DNA from: Plicaturopsis crispa FD-325 SS-3
Lineage: Eukaryota > Basidiomycota > Agaricomycetes > Amylocorticiales > Amylocorticiaceae
Length of the DNA: 64,000 nt
Direction of reading: 5' to 3'
Assembly: GCA_000827205.1 (NCBI GenBank)
Contig: KN832560.1
Location: 1,577,503 to 1,641,502 of the forward strand
The number at the start of each line of letters is the position of its first letter. The first letter of the stretch is position 1. The notes beneath the pieces are model-generated. The model searched no databases, was not told where the DNA came from, and saw only the letters and a list, made by a program, of their open reading frames with translations. Below are positions 46,894 to 58,177 of the stretch, in pieces. The position numbers and the translations under genes were made by a program.

Positions 46894-47484
46894 TGGACGA
46901 CAATGTGGACGCGAGATCTACTGTAGTCGCGTGAGGATAAAGACCCGGAGAAAAAAACCTCGGATAGAACCTTTTATTGTATGAGAGTGGTCGTAAATCG
47001 AGCGTTGAGCTGGTTGAATGCTTTTGAATGCACCCACTGCTGAGCGACTCGGAGGCCTAGTAAACTCGTGGCCGGGATAGATGGCCGCGGGCCCTGCTTC
47101 TGTTTGTAGAATGAACCCCTGACTGACGCGCGCAACGTCAACTTCGGCTTTCACAAGTCACTAGTCATTCGAAACCCCCGCAGTGGAGGCCACCTAAAGT
47201 TCGCCCGCATAAGGCCGCCGATTTGTAAATCTGGAACCGTTTTGAGTTTCTTGTTTATCATCCATACATAGGGAACTCGAAGTGGCGAGGTCGACCGGTG
47301 AGCAGTATACCAATGTCTACTACGACGGATCACCAGATACTAAGCTTATATCCATAGCTTTGAATCTGAACTAGTCATAGCTAGTCCATCCCATATATTC
47401 TACTCGCGTCCGATTTCTGATGTAGATGGTTTGCATCCAGGTTCAGTGCTTGCGCATTTCAAAGGTTCCGGATTACAGGCCACC

Positions 47485-48781
47485 ATGAATGCAGACATCA
47501 GGTCGGACACAGAATTGCACTCGTCGCATGGCCCAGGATTTTTACAGGCATTACAAGAAATTGAACGCCTCCGTGTCCTATGCGAGGAGTTCAAGGTTCA
47601 AGCCAAGACCTCGAAACGCGAGCTCAAACTTGCACGACAAAGGACCGATGCGCGCTTCGCGGAACTGGAAGCTGAGGTTCTAACCTCCAGAGCAGCGGCT
47701 CATGAACTCCAACGTGATGCTAATAATCTGAGGAACCTCCTCGCCAATATAGAGAAAGGGCGGCGTAGGATAACGTGCTCTGAGGAAACGAACGTAGTGA
47801 GTGATTCTGCCTTATGATGAAAAAATCGAGGCCGACGCCTTTCCCTGACCTAGCTAAACCATCTTTCATTGGGGCTATTCGATAATTCCGTTGACCAAAT
47901 TTCTGAGTTGCATATTGCATCTCATGGACGACCATCGCTCGACGGGCTGAACTATGACATGGACAACCTGATCCACAACACCCTCTTTTCCATCGAGTCT
48001 ATCCAAACACATCAGCAGCGACAATCTGAAAAAAGCACACGCTCCGACTGGTCTGGCCCGAACAAAAATCATCCAGTTCGTATAGCTTTGACGTCCGAGA
48101 AGCTGACAAACGGCCATGTTGGATTGCTCTTGGATGCATTTCTCCACCACACAATTTGCTGTGATCTTCATACTCTGTTCTTTGCCAATCGCGTCGCGAC
48201 GTGCCGGCGTCCCGGAAGAACTGATATACTCGACGACTTATTTGCTCAGATTGTGTCCAGTGGTATGCTACATTAGACCTTCTTCTTCTTATGCACTGTG
48301 CTGATCGATTACTCCCAAAGGTGACTGGACTGCCTCGCAGAGGTGGCGTGCGCTTACAGCGTCCGCGGACTCACAAATTGTGGACCCCGCGGAATATGAG
48401 GGACACGCCATCTCCCTCGTACACGACCTGTCTCCTCTCATCAGTCGCGCCTACCGCATCTCTCTCACGACCACGGATGCTGTATACAAGAGGCTACAGG
48501 ATAACCTCGTAACTGTGTATCGAGATGCACACAAGCTTTCATTGATAATGAAACGCGACTTGCTTTCATCTCAGATCTCTGTCACTGTGTGCTCGGATGG
48601 TTCCCTCAGTGATGGACTCGGAGAAGACGTATGGCCGTCCATGGGCGTCGAGGTAGACGAGCCCATACTTGGCGCTTACAATTTTGGCCTCGACAGGAGG
48701 AGTAAGAACGGGGCGGTCGATCATCTTAGGCTGCCAAAGGTTTTTACCACGGCATTGCTCCGTGAAGTAGGCATAGCTTGA
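47485..48781 (+). CDS. Coiled-coil protein of unknown function
   Basis: Not recognised. The ATG at 47485 has a good context (gccaccatga). Three exons join in phase: 47485-47793, about 47850-48261, and about 48321-48781, giving about 395 residues. The first exon is a coiled coil (LQALQEIERLRVLCEEFKVQ ... RELKLARQRTDARFAELEAE). The second contains SLGLFDNSVDQISELHIASH and NLIHNTLFSIESI. The third starts GDWTASQRWRALTASAD and has VYKRLQDNLVTVYRDAHKLS. No membrane segment or enzyme motif is seen. A MITE-like element begins 14 bp after the stop, so the 3' UTR and polyadenylation signal probably lie in that element. Confidence 0.65.
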
Positions 48782-48794
48782 CGTTGCTGTATAT

Positions 48795-48949
48795 TGGAGT
48801 AGGACGTCGGGAGGCGCGGAGGCTGTAGGGGATGTTTGGTGTTGTTTGGCTCGTTCAGTAGACACGTTCCCCGGTTTGCATGTAGTTTCAATTAGACCAT
48901 TGTATACGACGACGACGCCTCCGCAGCGACTCCAGTGTGTACCACTCCA
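48795..48949. mobile_element. MITE-like element, long form (155 bp)
   Basis: It begins tggagtaggacgtcgggagg and ends agtgtgtaccactcca. The outermost bases are inverted (TGGAGT/ACTCCA), and there is an inner inverted pair ggaggcg/cgcctcc. A related 70-bp form with the middle missing lies at 50118-50187. No clear target-site duplication was found. Confidence 0.6.
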
Positions 48950-49205
48950 CGTGGTGATCTGAGTGTGTTCATACTCACTGCCTTAGCCTTGCCTCTCCGC
49001 TTTGCTCTCCAGTTGCAGTTCTCAGTTCTCAGTATTCCAGCAGTCTCAGCAGTCTCAGCAGCATTTCACGGTACCCCAGCAGCACCCAGAGCATTATCAC
49101 AGCACCCAGCACAGTCCCCAGAGTCCACAGAGCCCACAGAGTCCCCTTTGAGTCCCGTTCACTCTCAATCTCAGCACTTTTTTTCTCATTTTATCAAAAT
49201 TTCGG

Positions 49206-50081
49206 ATGCTCGCACGAGTAACACAGCAAATTCCGAACCTTCACGCGCGTCTCACTCGTTCCGCTGACGACGCGACCCTACACGATGTGAAGCGGTCCTC
49301 GTACACCGCGCACGATCCATTCCTCGCTGCACTACTAGAGAAGTTTGAGCGGTCCGACGGTGGTGCCGAAGGCCTCCGCGCCCTGTGGGCCACCGCGTTC
49401 AAACATGGTTATCAGGAGAGTATAAGGAGCCGGCCAAAGAAAAATCGCAGACGCCGGACGACGGTGGACGTTCAGAACGGCGCAAAACAGGTGGTACCCC
49501 GTATGTCCCTCCCGATCCATCCGACATCTTTGCCCTCCCATCCTGCCCCGACGCGTATTTCGCCTTCACAACCGCGCCGTTCCGCGTCCGACTCGTCCGA
49601 CAGCTATCGCAACGCATTCAGCTCTCTGCAGCGCCGCGCCCGACGTTCTCGGCACAAACAGCGACATTATACAACAACCCAGCCTCCTTATTCCACCACC
49701 ATAACCAATCCCGCTGCCCCGGCGCACGCACAGCCCTCTCGACCGTGTCGTAGTGCACCCAGTCTCCTCGGACACGTGCAACTCCCTCAAAGCGCGTTGC
49801 GCTCTCTGCAGCGCCGCGCACATTATTCCAGAAATCCGCCTTATCCTAGAATTCAACATAACGAGCCATCGGTACACAGCGCCCTAACTGCTTATCATCC
49901 TGTTCCTTCGCAGAATCATCGCATCATACGGGATTATGCTCCTGTCCCCCATTCCATGTCTTCGTCTCTTCCGGCTTCATGTTACTACGAGCACTATCTG
50001 AGCTGGCACGGTGATCCTCGACTATTGCGTACCTCACTTCTTAGGATGGGTTCACACTGGCTTATCGGACAAGGTTCTTGA
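49206..50081 (+). CDS. Possible basic, low-complexity protein
   Basis: An ORF of 291 codons from an ATG at 49206. The first 75 residues look protein-like (DPFLAALLEKFERSDGGAEG, LRALWATAFKHGYQESIR). The rest is Arg/Ser/Pro/His-rich with two similar segments (SSLQRRARRSR and RSLQRRAHYSR). A second frame is open over 49385-49753, so an intron after SIR (a gtataagg donor) could switch frames. CAG/CCCAGCAG-type simple repeats lie upstream (49040-49130). No domain is recognised. The ORF is bracketed by the two MITE-like elements. Confidence 0.35.
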   Translation: MLARVTQQIPNLHARLTRSADDATLHDVKRSSYTAHDPFLAALLEKFERSDGGAEGLRALWATAFKHGYQESIRSRPKKNRRRRTTVDVQNGAKQVVPRMSLPIHPTSLPSHPAPTRISPSQPRRSASDSSDSYRNAFSSLQRRARRSRHKQRHYTTTQPPYSTTITNPAAPAHAQPSRPCRSAPSLLGHVQLPQSALRSLQRRAHYSRNPPYPRIQHNEPSVHSALTAYHPVPSQNHRIIRDYAPVPHSMSSSLPASCYYEHYLSWHGDPRLLRTSLLRMGSHWLIGQGS

Positions 50082-50117
50082 GGCGACGAGGACGTCGCCT
50101 TGGAGGAGGGGGGCAGA

Positions 50118-50187
50118 TGGAGTAGGACGTCGGGAGGCGCGGCGACGCCTCCGCACAGCTCCAGCGACTCGAGTGTGTACCACTCCA
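50118..50187. mobile_element. MITE-like element, short form (70 bp)
   Basis: It shares the first 25 bp and the last part of the element at 48795-48949 (tggagtaggacgtcgggagg ... agtgtgtaccactcca) but lacks the middle. It lies about 36 bp after the stop of the 49206-50081 ORF, mirroring the position of the long form after its neighbour gene. Confidence 0.6.
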
Positions 50188-50576
50188 ATATTATTATTCC
50201 TCATCGAGGCAAATAGATGCAGTTATTTATTGAGAGATTTTGCAATACAGAGAAAGAAATGCGTGGTCAAGGCAGTATACTGAGTAAAAAGCGGCGCAAG
50301 CGACTACTGCAAGTCACAAAAGCATATTCTCGGATCGACGAGCAGCAGCTAACAGGGAGTAAAGACCCTCGGGTACAGGTCCGCGTGCGGTTGCGGAACG
50401 CCCGCACGTATTTCGACGACGAGGCGGCGTAGATCACGGATGGCTCGGTGTCTTGCTCGACGAGGGGAGGCCAATGATGACCGAGAATTCCTAGTTTCCG
50501 CCCCGTGCTCTTTCCTTCCTCATTTCCTCCTTTCGTTCACGTCTTCTGCGTCCTCTCGCACTCAAGCACTTACGGG

Positions 50577-50690
50577 TATGCCCCCCAAAGCTGTCTCGGC
50601 GCCTGTTGCAGATACTGCTCGCGTCGCTCCTCACGTATTAAGGAGCTGCCGCAGCTCAAGCCCGAGCCTGTAAAGAAGGCCACAGCATAG
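50577..50690 (+). pseudogene. Broken 5' gene fragment
   Basis: It begins MPPKAVSAPVADTAR, then the good reading moves to another frame as RRSSRIKELPQLKPEPVKKA before a stop. This combination resembles the basic N-termini (RRSSRI...) of several Agaricomycete nuclear proteins. No downstream exon was found, so it is probably a relic of a gene start. Evidence is only this short segment. Confidence 0.35.
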
Positions 50691-51059
50691 CCTCGCACAA
50701 GCATCTGTCCGAGGTAGGGTAAATGACGGGTGGGCTCGTGCTACAGAAAAAGGGGGCGATAAAGGACAACGGCACCGGTGAGCAATGCAAACCACAAAGG
50801 GGTGATGTATATAATTTGATTAAGAACGCGACAGAACCTGCGCCGAAAGCTTTCCTGATCAAGTACCGGAACACTGTATATTTCGGGAAGAGTAATCATA
50901 AAGGCATACGTGTAATACAAGAATTGTAGCGAAAATTCATAGCTATTCGACATGGGTGGGAGGCTTGGCGCCCATATTTCTAGATGCAAGCACAGCGGCG
51001 AGATACCTTGTAGTCAAAGATGCACGTCAATTTCAGAATATGATATCCATGAGAACAAC

Positions 51060-51679
51060 TTACACGTTTATGGCGTTTGTGATCTTGCGTCGGGTCTGCC
51101 GAACAGTTTTGTGCACAGGCACCCGTCTTCCCACAGACAGTACAAAAATCTCCCCTCGCCATTGAAGTCCCGGTGCGATTCTAGAGAGCGCAATATTGAT
51201 GTCGCAATCCGGATGGGTGTATCCCGAGATCAACAAGCGGTTATCCCCACTGCCCACGATCATGTCATGGACCTGACACCCATGGGAAGGCAGGTCCTGG
51301 AAGCGACGCTCAATCCAAATAGGCGGAAGAGTCGCCGTAGGCTGACCACCAGCAGTGACGTGGCAGCCACATCCAATCGAATTGCATGTCTGGACCATCT
51401 CCTTCGATGGTTCGTCTCTGCGAATATGGAAGGCGATGCCGTGAATGAATCTGAGTCCGTGCTGCCAATATCCAACAAACCGTCTTGATCAATAAAATCG
51501 CATCGGTACACGGAAAGGCAAAATGAGACGTACAAGAGACGCAGGACCTGAAGCAACTCTTCGAAGTCGGGCCATGTACATGCGCTTATGAGTTTCAGGT
51601 TCTGTTGCGACAAAAAGAGAGTCAAGAAAAGCAGATTTATGAGTATACCAAGACTACGCACATTGGGTCTGAGGAACAC
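51060..51679 (-). pseudogene. Possible degraded gene fragment
   Basis: Minus-strand pieces look coding: LISACTWPDFEELLQVLRLL, then a likely intron of about 45 nt, then DMQFDWMWLPRHCWW. In another frame come VGSGDNRLLISGYTHPDCDI and LQWRGEIFVLSVGRRVPV. The two parts cannot be joined with an obvious GT-AG intron, and a stop lies between them near 51310. The second part resembles conserved but unnamed Agaricomycete proteins. I regard this as a decaying gene, with low certainty. Confidence 0.35.
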
Positions 51680-51699
51680 TTGTAAGGATATCTACTGGT

Positions 51700-53440
51700 A
51701 AGGGATGGAGAGCTGGGAGGTATCTGTACCCTTTGGATGACTGTAGCACGGATAATTAAATCTACACGCCTGTCACCCTACTCAAAGTGCACGCCGGTAC
51801 GAGTATGCAGCTGGCCATGGCCATGGTGACCTGGAACGCAACACAGCCCGATACGACATCGATGGACTAACCCATGATGGCCTTCGGAGTACACGTCTGG
51901 TTCTGTGAAGTAGTAAGGGACGTTTCCGGTACCGGTACCGGGCTAGATTTGGGGCGGAATTTCGTCGACGTGAAGACTCATTGCCACTGATTGCAACCTT
52001 TGTGCGTACCTCATCGAGAAACATTTTCCCTCAAATTAAAACCTGCAGCCTACGCGCACGATCGATGGATGCCATTTTGCAGCTCCTCCGTCATGGAATC
52101 GCTTCTAGTCGTGGCATGTAGGCAAGGCAGTCAGCTGTGGCGACTTCCATCAAAATGAGCCTCACCGGTGGCGTACGTACACCACATACTATGCAATGCG
52201 GCGCCGATGATTTGTGAACGGGGGGGAGGGGGCGGGAATATCCTCTGGAACCTGTACCTGAATGGGCAAAGTGCTATACGCGGTGGCCGCGCATTACGCC
52301 TGGCACAGAAGGAAGCTTGTAGGTGTACTTATGGTTGGAGAGTCGAGACGCGGTGACTTCCAAAAAGAGTATACTGCCAGGTTATATATCGTGGCATAAT
52401 ACCTCCCAACCTCCCGAGGATTTCGTTCACGTTTTCAATCTCCGCGAAATATGTAAGGAACCGGCTGTCTGCCCGCGCCCTCCTCCGGATCCTCAGATTC
52501 TCAGTATCCCCTAAACGTGCTGCCTGCACCTTCAAAATTCCATCATATTCATGTCGCTAAACAAAGCTTCCCTCGCTACCCGGACTCAGCACCCGTACGC
52601 GTGGACGCAATCGTCCTATCACAAATCGTCCCCCGTACTACGTACGACGGTGCGATGCCGTCAGATTTCTCCGTGGTGTTTTTCGTGATAAAAATATTGA
52701 AACATTAGCTTTGAAAATCCAACGTTTGCGAACAGGTAGGAAAAACAATCCATCTCATCCCGTGCAATGCACAACAGACCGCAGCTGTAGCTTCTTGGTT
52801 CGCTGCCGCCGATTAGCCGACAAAATTATATACGCCGATACATCATGATCACGATCAGCATGCGGACTTTGTTCATGTACATCCATGCATTCGCCTTGTG
52901 CCTCGACAAGTACCAGCCGAGTAACGATCGCAAAGGAGCGGCAGTACGGCGCCCTACGTATACGAGTCCTGGAACAAATACTCCAGCAAGAATACCGCTT
53001 GTCTACCGTATGTACATCTACATGCCGTCCTTGTTTCGTTCCGTCCCGTCAAGGATGTCCTTTATATCCATTAAACCTGGAGGTGCACATATAAATACTT
53101 GGAGGCCTATATGCCATACGGTGGCGAGCACGGGTTGTAGTACGAGAAGCATGGAAAGAAGGCGTGCGTAGAAAACAAGGAGTGACATCGGACGGAGATG
53201 ATGAGGAATCCGGTTACGCGCGGGCCAACAGACGGGCCAGAGAGTGGGGACACGGACAAGAGACAAGCGCAAAGGGACCCTAAAGGCATCGTGAATTTGA
53301 AACGTAAGGTGAATTTCGTAGAGAAATGGCTAGTTTTGCGATGGTCGTCGACGCCTGCTGGCCTCTAAAGTTGAGCGAATATGCCTGGAAAGTGAAGGCC
53401 TGTGAGCAAACTTCGCCGTTTGAGTAAGCATTGATGGAAA
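51700..53440. other. No supported gene
   Basis: Short ORFs only. A minus-strand ORF at 53272-53018 is hydrophobic but has no start context or partner exons. I see no repeats or RNA genes that I can support. Confidence 0.4.
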
Positions 53441-53445
53441 GGTCC

Positions 53446-54988
53446 TTACTCTATGAACCGAGCGTCGTGATTGAAATCAAAGGGCTCCTGGGATGGGCGG
53501 ACGGCATAAGAAACATCGTGCCGTGCCCTCAGCCATTCTGCATTGTATGCATTCACGGGCAGCCCGGGCACAAACTTGTTACTCCGACTGAGCGGGGGGC
53601 GGTCATTGTCGTCGTCCTCCTGCACGTTCCGAGAGCGAGGCCAATTGCCTCGTAGATCGGGAGCACTGCTGCGCAAAAGGTGGTGAATAGAATCGAACGT
53701 TCTTAGCCAGACAGTGACTTGATCCGCTCGAAAGCGAGGCTCGTATATCTGAAATACACGTGTTCCCGGAGGGCCCTCTTCCTCGTCGCTGGACATACCG
53801 TCCGGTCCGAGCAGTTGAAGGATGGGGACGTGACGTTGAAGAGATCCACGAAACGTGCCCTCAGCATCCAGCGCAACGCTTAACCGTCGGTCAAAAAGCT
53901 ATGAAATCTTATAGTTTGAATTTGAGACGATTTCAAGTCGTGAACCACGTACCGTGTGTTTGCGCCCTGCGCGATTCTTGCGGGCCTTTTCCCTATCCCT
54001 CTCAGTCCTGGTGTTTCTACTCACGATCCGCTTCGCCTTCAGTGCCTTGACATGCCCGTGAAACGCTTTCACTATGCGTGCACGCGTACCCCATGTCACA
54101 TCAGACCATCCATGCACCAGGATGTAGTCACTGGCGAAGACTTGAGCCGCGGATTGGTTCCACGCGCTATGGGGACCACCGACGAGGTCGATCCGGAAGT
54201 TATCGAACGAGCAGCAGGGAGGACAGACTGTGCCGCTTTCATGCGCCGCATCCCATTGCGCTTGAAATGCGGCTAACCGACCGGCACTAATAGCGGGCTG
54301 TAGATGCGGGACTTCGCCAACCAGGTCCTTTACGCGTTCTCGCACGGATTTCTGCATGCATGATATCAATCAGGGGCAGGCAGATGCAAGGACATACTGG
54401 CTCACCGCAAACTCTTTATCGTTCTCGCTACGACGAATAGGCCGTCCGTGCAGCCGCTGATGATTGTTGTTCCTTCTGCCGTGTTGGTCGCTGACGCTAT
54501 GTACGTTGGGAATTTGAAGTACGAGGTCCCTCATCGCGGTGTAAGCTCTGCTGGCGATATTCTCCAAGTCGCGACGAGTAACTGGCATGGACTACAGCGT
54601 GTAATGTTGTGAGCGCCTGGGCCAAGAGATAATTCATGAAACTCACTGCCCCCTCATTGTTGTCCTCTGCTTGTTGCGTTTCTGGGTGACCGGAGTTCGG
54701 TGTGTCGTCAATCTGCATGGGAGAGCTTCCCCTTTCGACGCCCCATACGGCGCTGAAGCTGCCTGGGACAACATCGTCTCCATAAGCGTACGGATTTGGT
54801 CCGTACTCACGTCGGCGGGAATGTCCAGGCGGGGCATGAGAATCGAAGGATAAGGGTAAGTGCGGTGGGGTTGCCAGTCCTGTCAAACGGGCATCAATGA
54901 CCTTGGAAGATAACGACTGAGTGAGCAAGAGCTAACGTGATGTAGTAGGATCTGGGGCGTTTTCTTGGGCTGGTTGTTCCCGCTCCAT
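53446..54988 (-). CDS. Spliced gene of unknown function, uncertain start
   Basis: Not recognised. Four exons join in phase: about 54928-54645 (ends EDNNEGA), about 54598-54407 (SMPVTRRDLENIASRAYTAM), about 54357-53951 (KSVRERVKDLVGEVPHL, FQAQWDAAHESG, WGTRARIVKAFHGHVKALKA, basic KARKNRAGRKHT) and about 53886-53446. The last exon carries LFDRRLSVALDAEGTFRG and LLGPDGMSSDEEEGPP, and ends near AEWLRARHDVSYAV. The length is about 440 residues. The first exon lacks an ATG. The nearest in-frame one is at 54988 (MEREQPAQENAPDP), but a TAG lies between it and the exon. So the start may sit in a missed exon, or the gene may be dying. GPDGMSSDE-type endings recur in Agaricomycete proteins of unknown function. 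Confidence 0.6.
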
Positions 54989-55043
54989 GACATGACGCTC
55001 ACACCAGTCTCTGCAGGGGTTTTTAAAAACCCACTGCCAAACA

Positions 55044-55075
55044 CCACGAACTGATTTACAAAACACCACCCAAAT
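55044..55075 (+). repeat. Inverted repeat core, left (32 bp)
   Basis: Starts ccacgaactgatttac and ends accacccaaat; exact reverse complement of 59152-59183. Confidence 0.88.
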
Positions 55076-55347
55076 TCATGGTGGCCCCACCATTGGCGAT
55101 TGACCAGATTGTTTTAAAAACACCTCCGGCCCAGCCACAGCCAGAGATTCCTCTTCTGCTGTTGGGATTCTAGCCACTTGTTTCGGCTTTTCGGCACCAG
55201 CGACAAGCTCGGCAACTCGGCAGCTTGCAGTACGCGCTCGCCGGTTCGTTTCGGATGGCCCTCGGGCTGTCTCGGAATTGCCCAAAAAAGGTCAAAAAAA
55301 TTATTTATTCTATTCAAAATTTCTACAATAAAGCACAAAAAAAACAT

Positions 55348-55892
55348 ACGCGTCGCGAAAGCGACGCGTAACAAGAAACATAAGAGCATGCGACGCGCTT
55401 TGCACGTCGCATGACAAAATATAATATATACGCATATGCACAACGCACGCCTATAGGCGTGCGCGGCCGTACGCGGTGGCTCATGGGAGGGGCGGCGAGT
55501 GCGAGTGGGCTGTCGCCGTCGGCGCGCGGTACGGCCATGAACTTGGCCGTCGGGGTGCGCGCGCGGTACGACCTCAAATGGCGGTGCTGCGAAGCAAGAC
55601 GAGACGCCGAACGGCGTCTCGTCTTGCGGGGTGTGGAAGGGGGCAGTCGGCGTGGGCACGCGGTGCGGGACAGCGGTGCTGGAGAGCGAACGAGACGCCG
55701 TTCGGCGTCTCGTTCTGTGGGGTGTGGAAAGGAGGCGGAGCGAGTCGGCCGTCGGGGTGCGCGCGCGTACGGCGGTGCTGAGGAGCAAGACAAGACGCCT
55801 CATGGCGTCTCATCTTGCGGGGTGTGGAAGGGGGCGGTCGGTGTGGGACAGCGGTGCTGAGGAGCGAACGAGACGCCGTTCGGCGTCTCGTT
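55348..55892. repeat. Array of GC-rich stem-loops
   Basis: Perfect or near-perfect palindromes follow one another: 55348-55369 (9-bp arms), about 55385-55412 (9-bp arms), 55444-55463 (8-bp arms), 55595-55626 (15-bp arms, 2-nt loop), 55688-55715 (13-bp arms), 55786-55817 (one mismatch) and 55865-55892 (13-bp arms). The last four share the core gacgccgNNcggcgtc or a close variant. They are each followed by tg(c/t)ggggtgtgg and recur every 77-100 bp, so they form an imperfect tandem array. Confidence 0.82.
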
Positions 55893-56099
55893 CTGTGGGG
55901 TGTGGAAGGGAGGCGGAGCGAGTCCGCCGTCGGAGTGCACGCGCGGACGGCGGTGCTGAGGAGTTGCGGGGTGTGACAGGGGGCGGTCGGCGTAGGCGCG
56001 GCCGCTTGGCCGTCGGCGTGTGCTATCGTTTTGGGCGCGCGGTGAGCCACCGGCGTCGTCGCCCTCTCGTCTGCACCCCGCGGCCCCTGCTCCCCCTGC

Positions 56100-56720
56100 T
56101 AGCGCGAGTGCTGGGCGGTTTACGGCGTGACTGCCAACGCGAGGCGTGCGGGCGCGGCGCAGGCGCTGCACGGTTTACGGCGTAGGCGCCGACGTGCGTG
56201 GTGTGCGAGCCGGGCGCGTGCGACGCGACAGAGTGGGCGAGAGGGCGGCGAGGAGACTGGGGAGGCGGTGACGTGGCTGCAAACAAGACCTCGTTAGCGC
56301 GAAGTGAACGGTGAAAAAAAGACAAAATAAACTCACCCAAAGGAGAAAAGAGAAAGCTCCCCAGACACGAGCTGGGGAGCGCGATGGGCGCCGCCTTCGA
56401 ATCTCGTCTACCGCTCCGTGGCCCTCTGCTCCAATGGACGGTGACGCGGCGCGGTTTACGGCGTAGCTGCCGACGCGAGGCGTGTGCGAGTGCGGTGCCG
56501 GCACTGCACGGTTTACGGCGAGGCGCCGACGTGCGTGGTTGGTCGTGTGCGACGCGATGGGGTGGGCGGCGAGGGCGGCGAAGGGACGCGGGAGGCGGTG
56601 ACGTGGCTGCAAAAAAAGCTCGTTAGCACGAATTCAACGGTGAAAAAAGAATAAAAAGACTTACCAAGAAAAGAAAAGAGATAAACTCCCCAGACACGAG
56701 CTGGGGAGGGCGTACGACGG
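56100..56720 (+). repeat. Direct duplication, about 340-bp offset
   Basis: The stretch from cggtttacggcg through gacgtggctgcaaa, ctcgttagc and ccccagacacgagctgggga occurs at about 56165-56385 and again at about 56510-56710. It has small differences and indels. Each copy contains a ctccccagacacgagctggggag stem-loop-like segment. The word cggtttacggcg occurs four times (about 56117, 56168, 56452 and 56511). Confidence 0.8.
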
Positions 56721-56899
56721 ACGACGAACGAGTCGTCGTCGTCAATGATGGAGGCGCGGAGGAGAGCGTCGTGCTGGCTGAACTTGCCGCAAATGGCAAG
56801 TTCGGCAAACTCCGAGCGCTGTGGCTGAACGTCTGCTCATCGTCGACGACGACGACGCTCGCCCCCATAGCGGTGAAATATCTTGTGACGCTCAATATA

Positions 56900-58160
56900 A
56901 GCTCTAATACATCCAATGAGAGTCCTATAAAATTTTCTTAATTTAATAAGAGGTATGGACAAGGATATTCGCATAGGAAGGCTCTAGCATAGACTTGGGC
57001 AGCCTTGTAGCTTCATTTCCTTACATTCAGCTCACCAGAAAAATGGAGAAAAAAATCGGAATAACACTCAGAGAGGTACAACGTTGAATAGTTACGACGC
57101 TTGTATAAGTTGGAATGGGTTGTGCCAGGTGCAAAGGCCATAGGCCGAGAAACGGTCAGTTTTTCGGATTTTTTTGGATTGCCGCGTCGCGCGCATTGTA
57201 GCACTGTATGTGCCGCCCGTCCTCAAATGCTCTCCCCGCAGCTCAACATGTAGTAAAAACATAGAATAATCGACGAATAACCATTAAATACCCTACTGAT
57301 AGACGCTCCCACTTGAATGTTGATTTTACGAGCCATTTTGAATATCTTTGATGTCCCTGCCCAATTTATGGCAGAGGAAATGTTCTAAATCGCATATTTG
57401 AGCTCTTACAGAGCGTATTAAAATCGGGTAAAATCGTGTACTGTATGTATAGTACTATAGAAAAGATTCATGCACTTACTTGTAGGAAATACGTACAGGG
57501 AAAGAGCCAGCACGACGACGAACGTCGAGGTGGCGCGACGCGACTGAGACGCGACTGGGCCACGTGACGTCAAATTCACAGGCTCGAAATTTTCAACGCC
57601 TCTTTCCTCTTGCCGTCGACGTTGCTGTCGACGGCCAGCGGGCTCGAATGCCTCGCGCGCACCTGAGTGGGGTCTGACCAGGCCCTGCCGAGGTAAACGC
57701 GAGGCTGTAGAGCCTGCAGCTTCCCTGCTACCCTGATCCATGTGGTGTCGTCGTCCCCATGCTGGTACGCCCGTTTTTCATTGTTTTTCTCTCTTGCCTG
57801 GCTAACCTAAGTGTTGTTTTTGTTCGTAGATACAAAATTCGGCGCCCCGCACCCACACATCCTCGTGCAAGCACACACACCCGGGTGCCTTGTGTCAGCG
57901 CGCATCCGAGTCGCCAGTCGGCGGCTTCACCCCGAACGCAACCACGGGCCCCGGCGTATCACACAACAGAAGCGCGAGGGTGGAGGAGCAGGTTGGGGCC
58001 TTGTGCGGCACTCACGAGCGCAGACGTCGCTGACGTTTGCGCCGTGAGGCGTCTGTTGATGTGGGCACCACCGCGGCACCTGAGCTGTCGCCCCGTACGT
58101 CCCGTTCCCGTTCTCAGAGCAATGACGCTGCGCACGCTCGTCGTGCACATACCCCCCACA
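56900..58160. other. Interior of the inverted-repeat block, no supported gene
   Basis: An AT-richer part (56900-57450) is followed by GC-rich DNA. A minus-strand ORF (57741-57418) and a plus-strand ORF starting at 57759 exist, but neither shows a domain. The plus ORF runs into the minisatellite and owes its length to it. Confidence 0.4.
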
Positions 58161-58177
58161 TTCTCCCGCCATGATCG

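Noticed and set aside
55411-56185. Arg/Gly-rich ORFs on both strands
   Set aside because: They arise from the GC-rich stem-loop array and overlap in several frames; no domain or start context.
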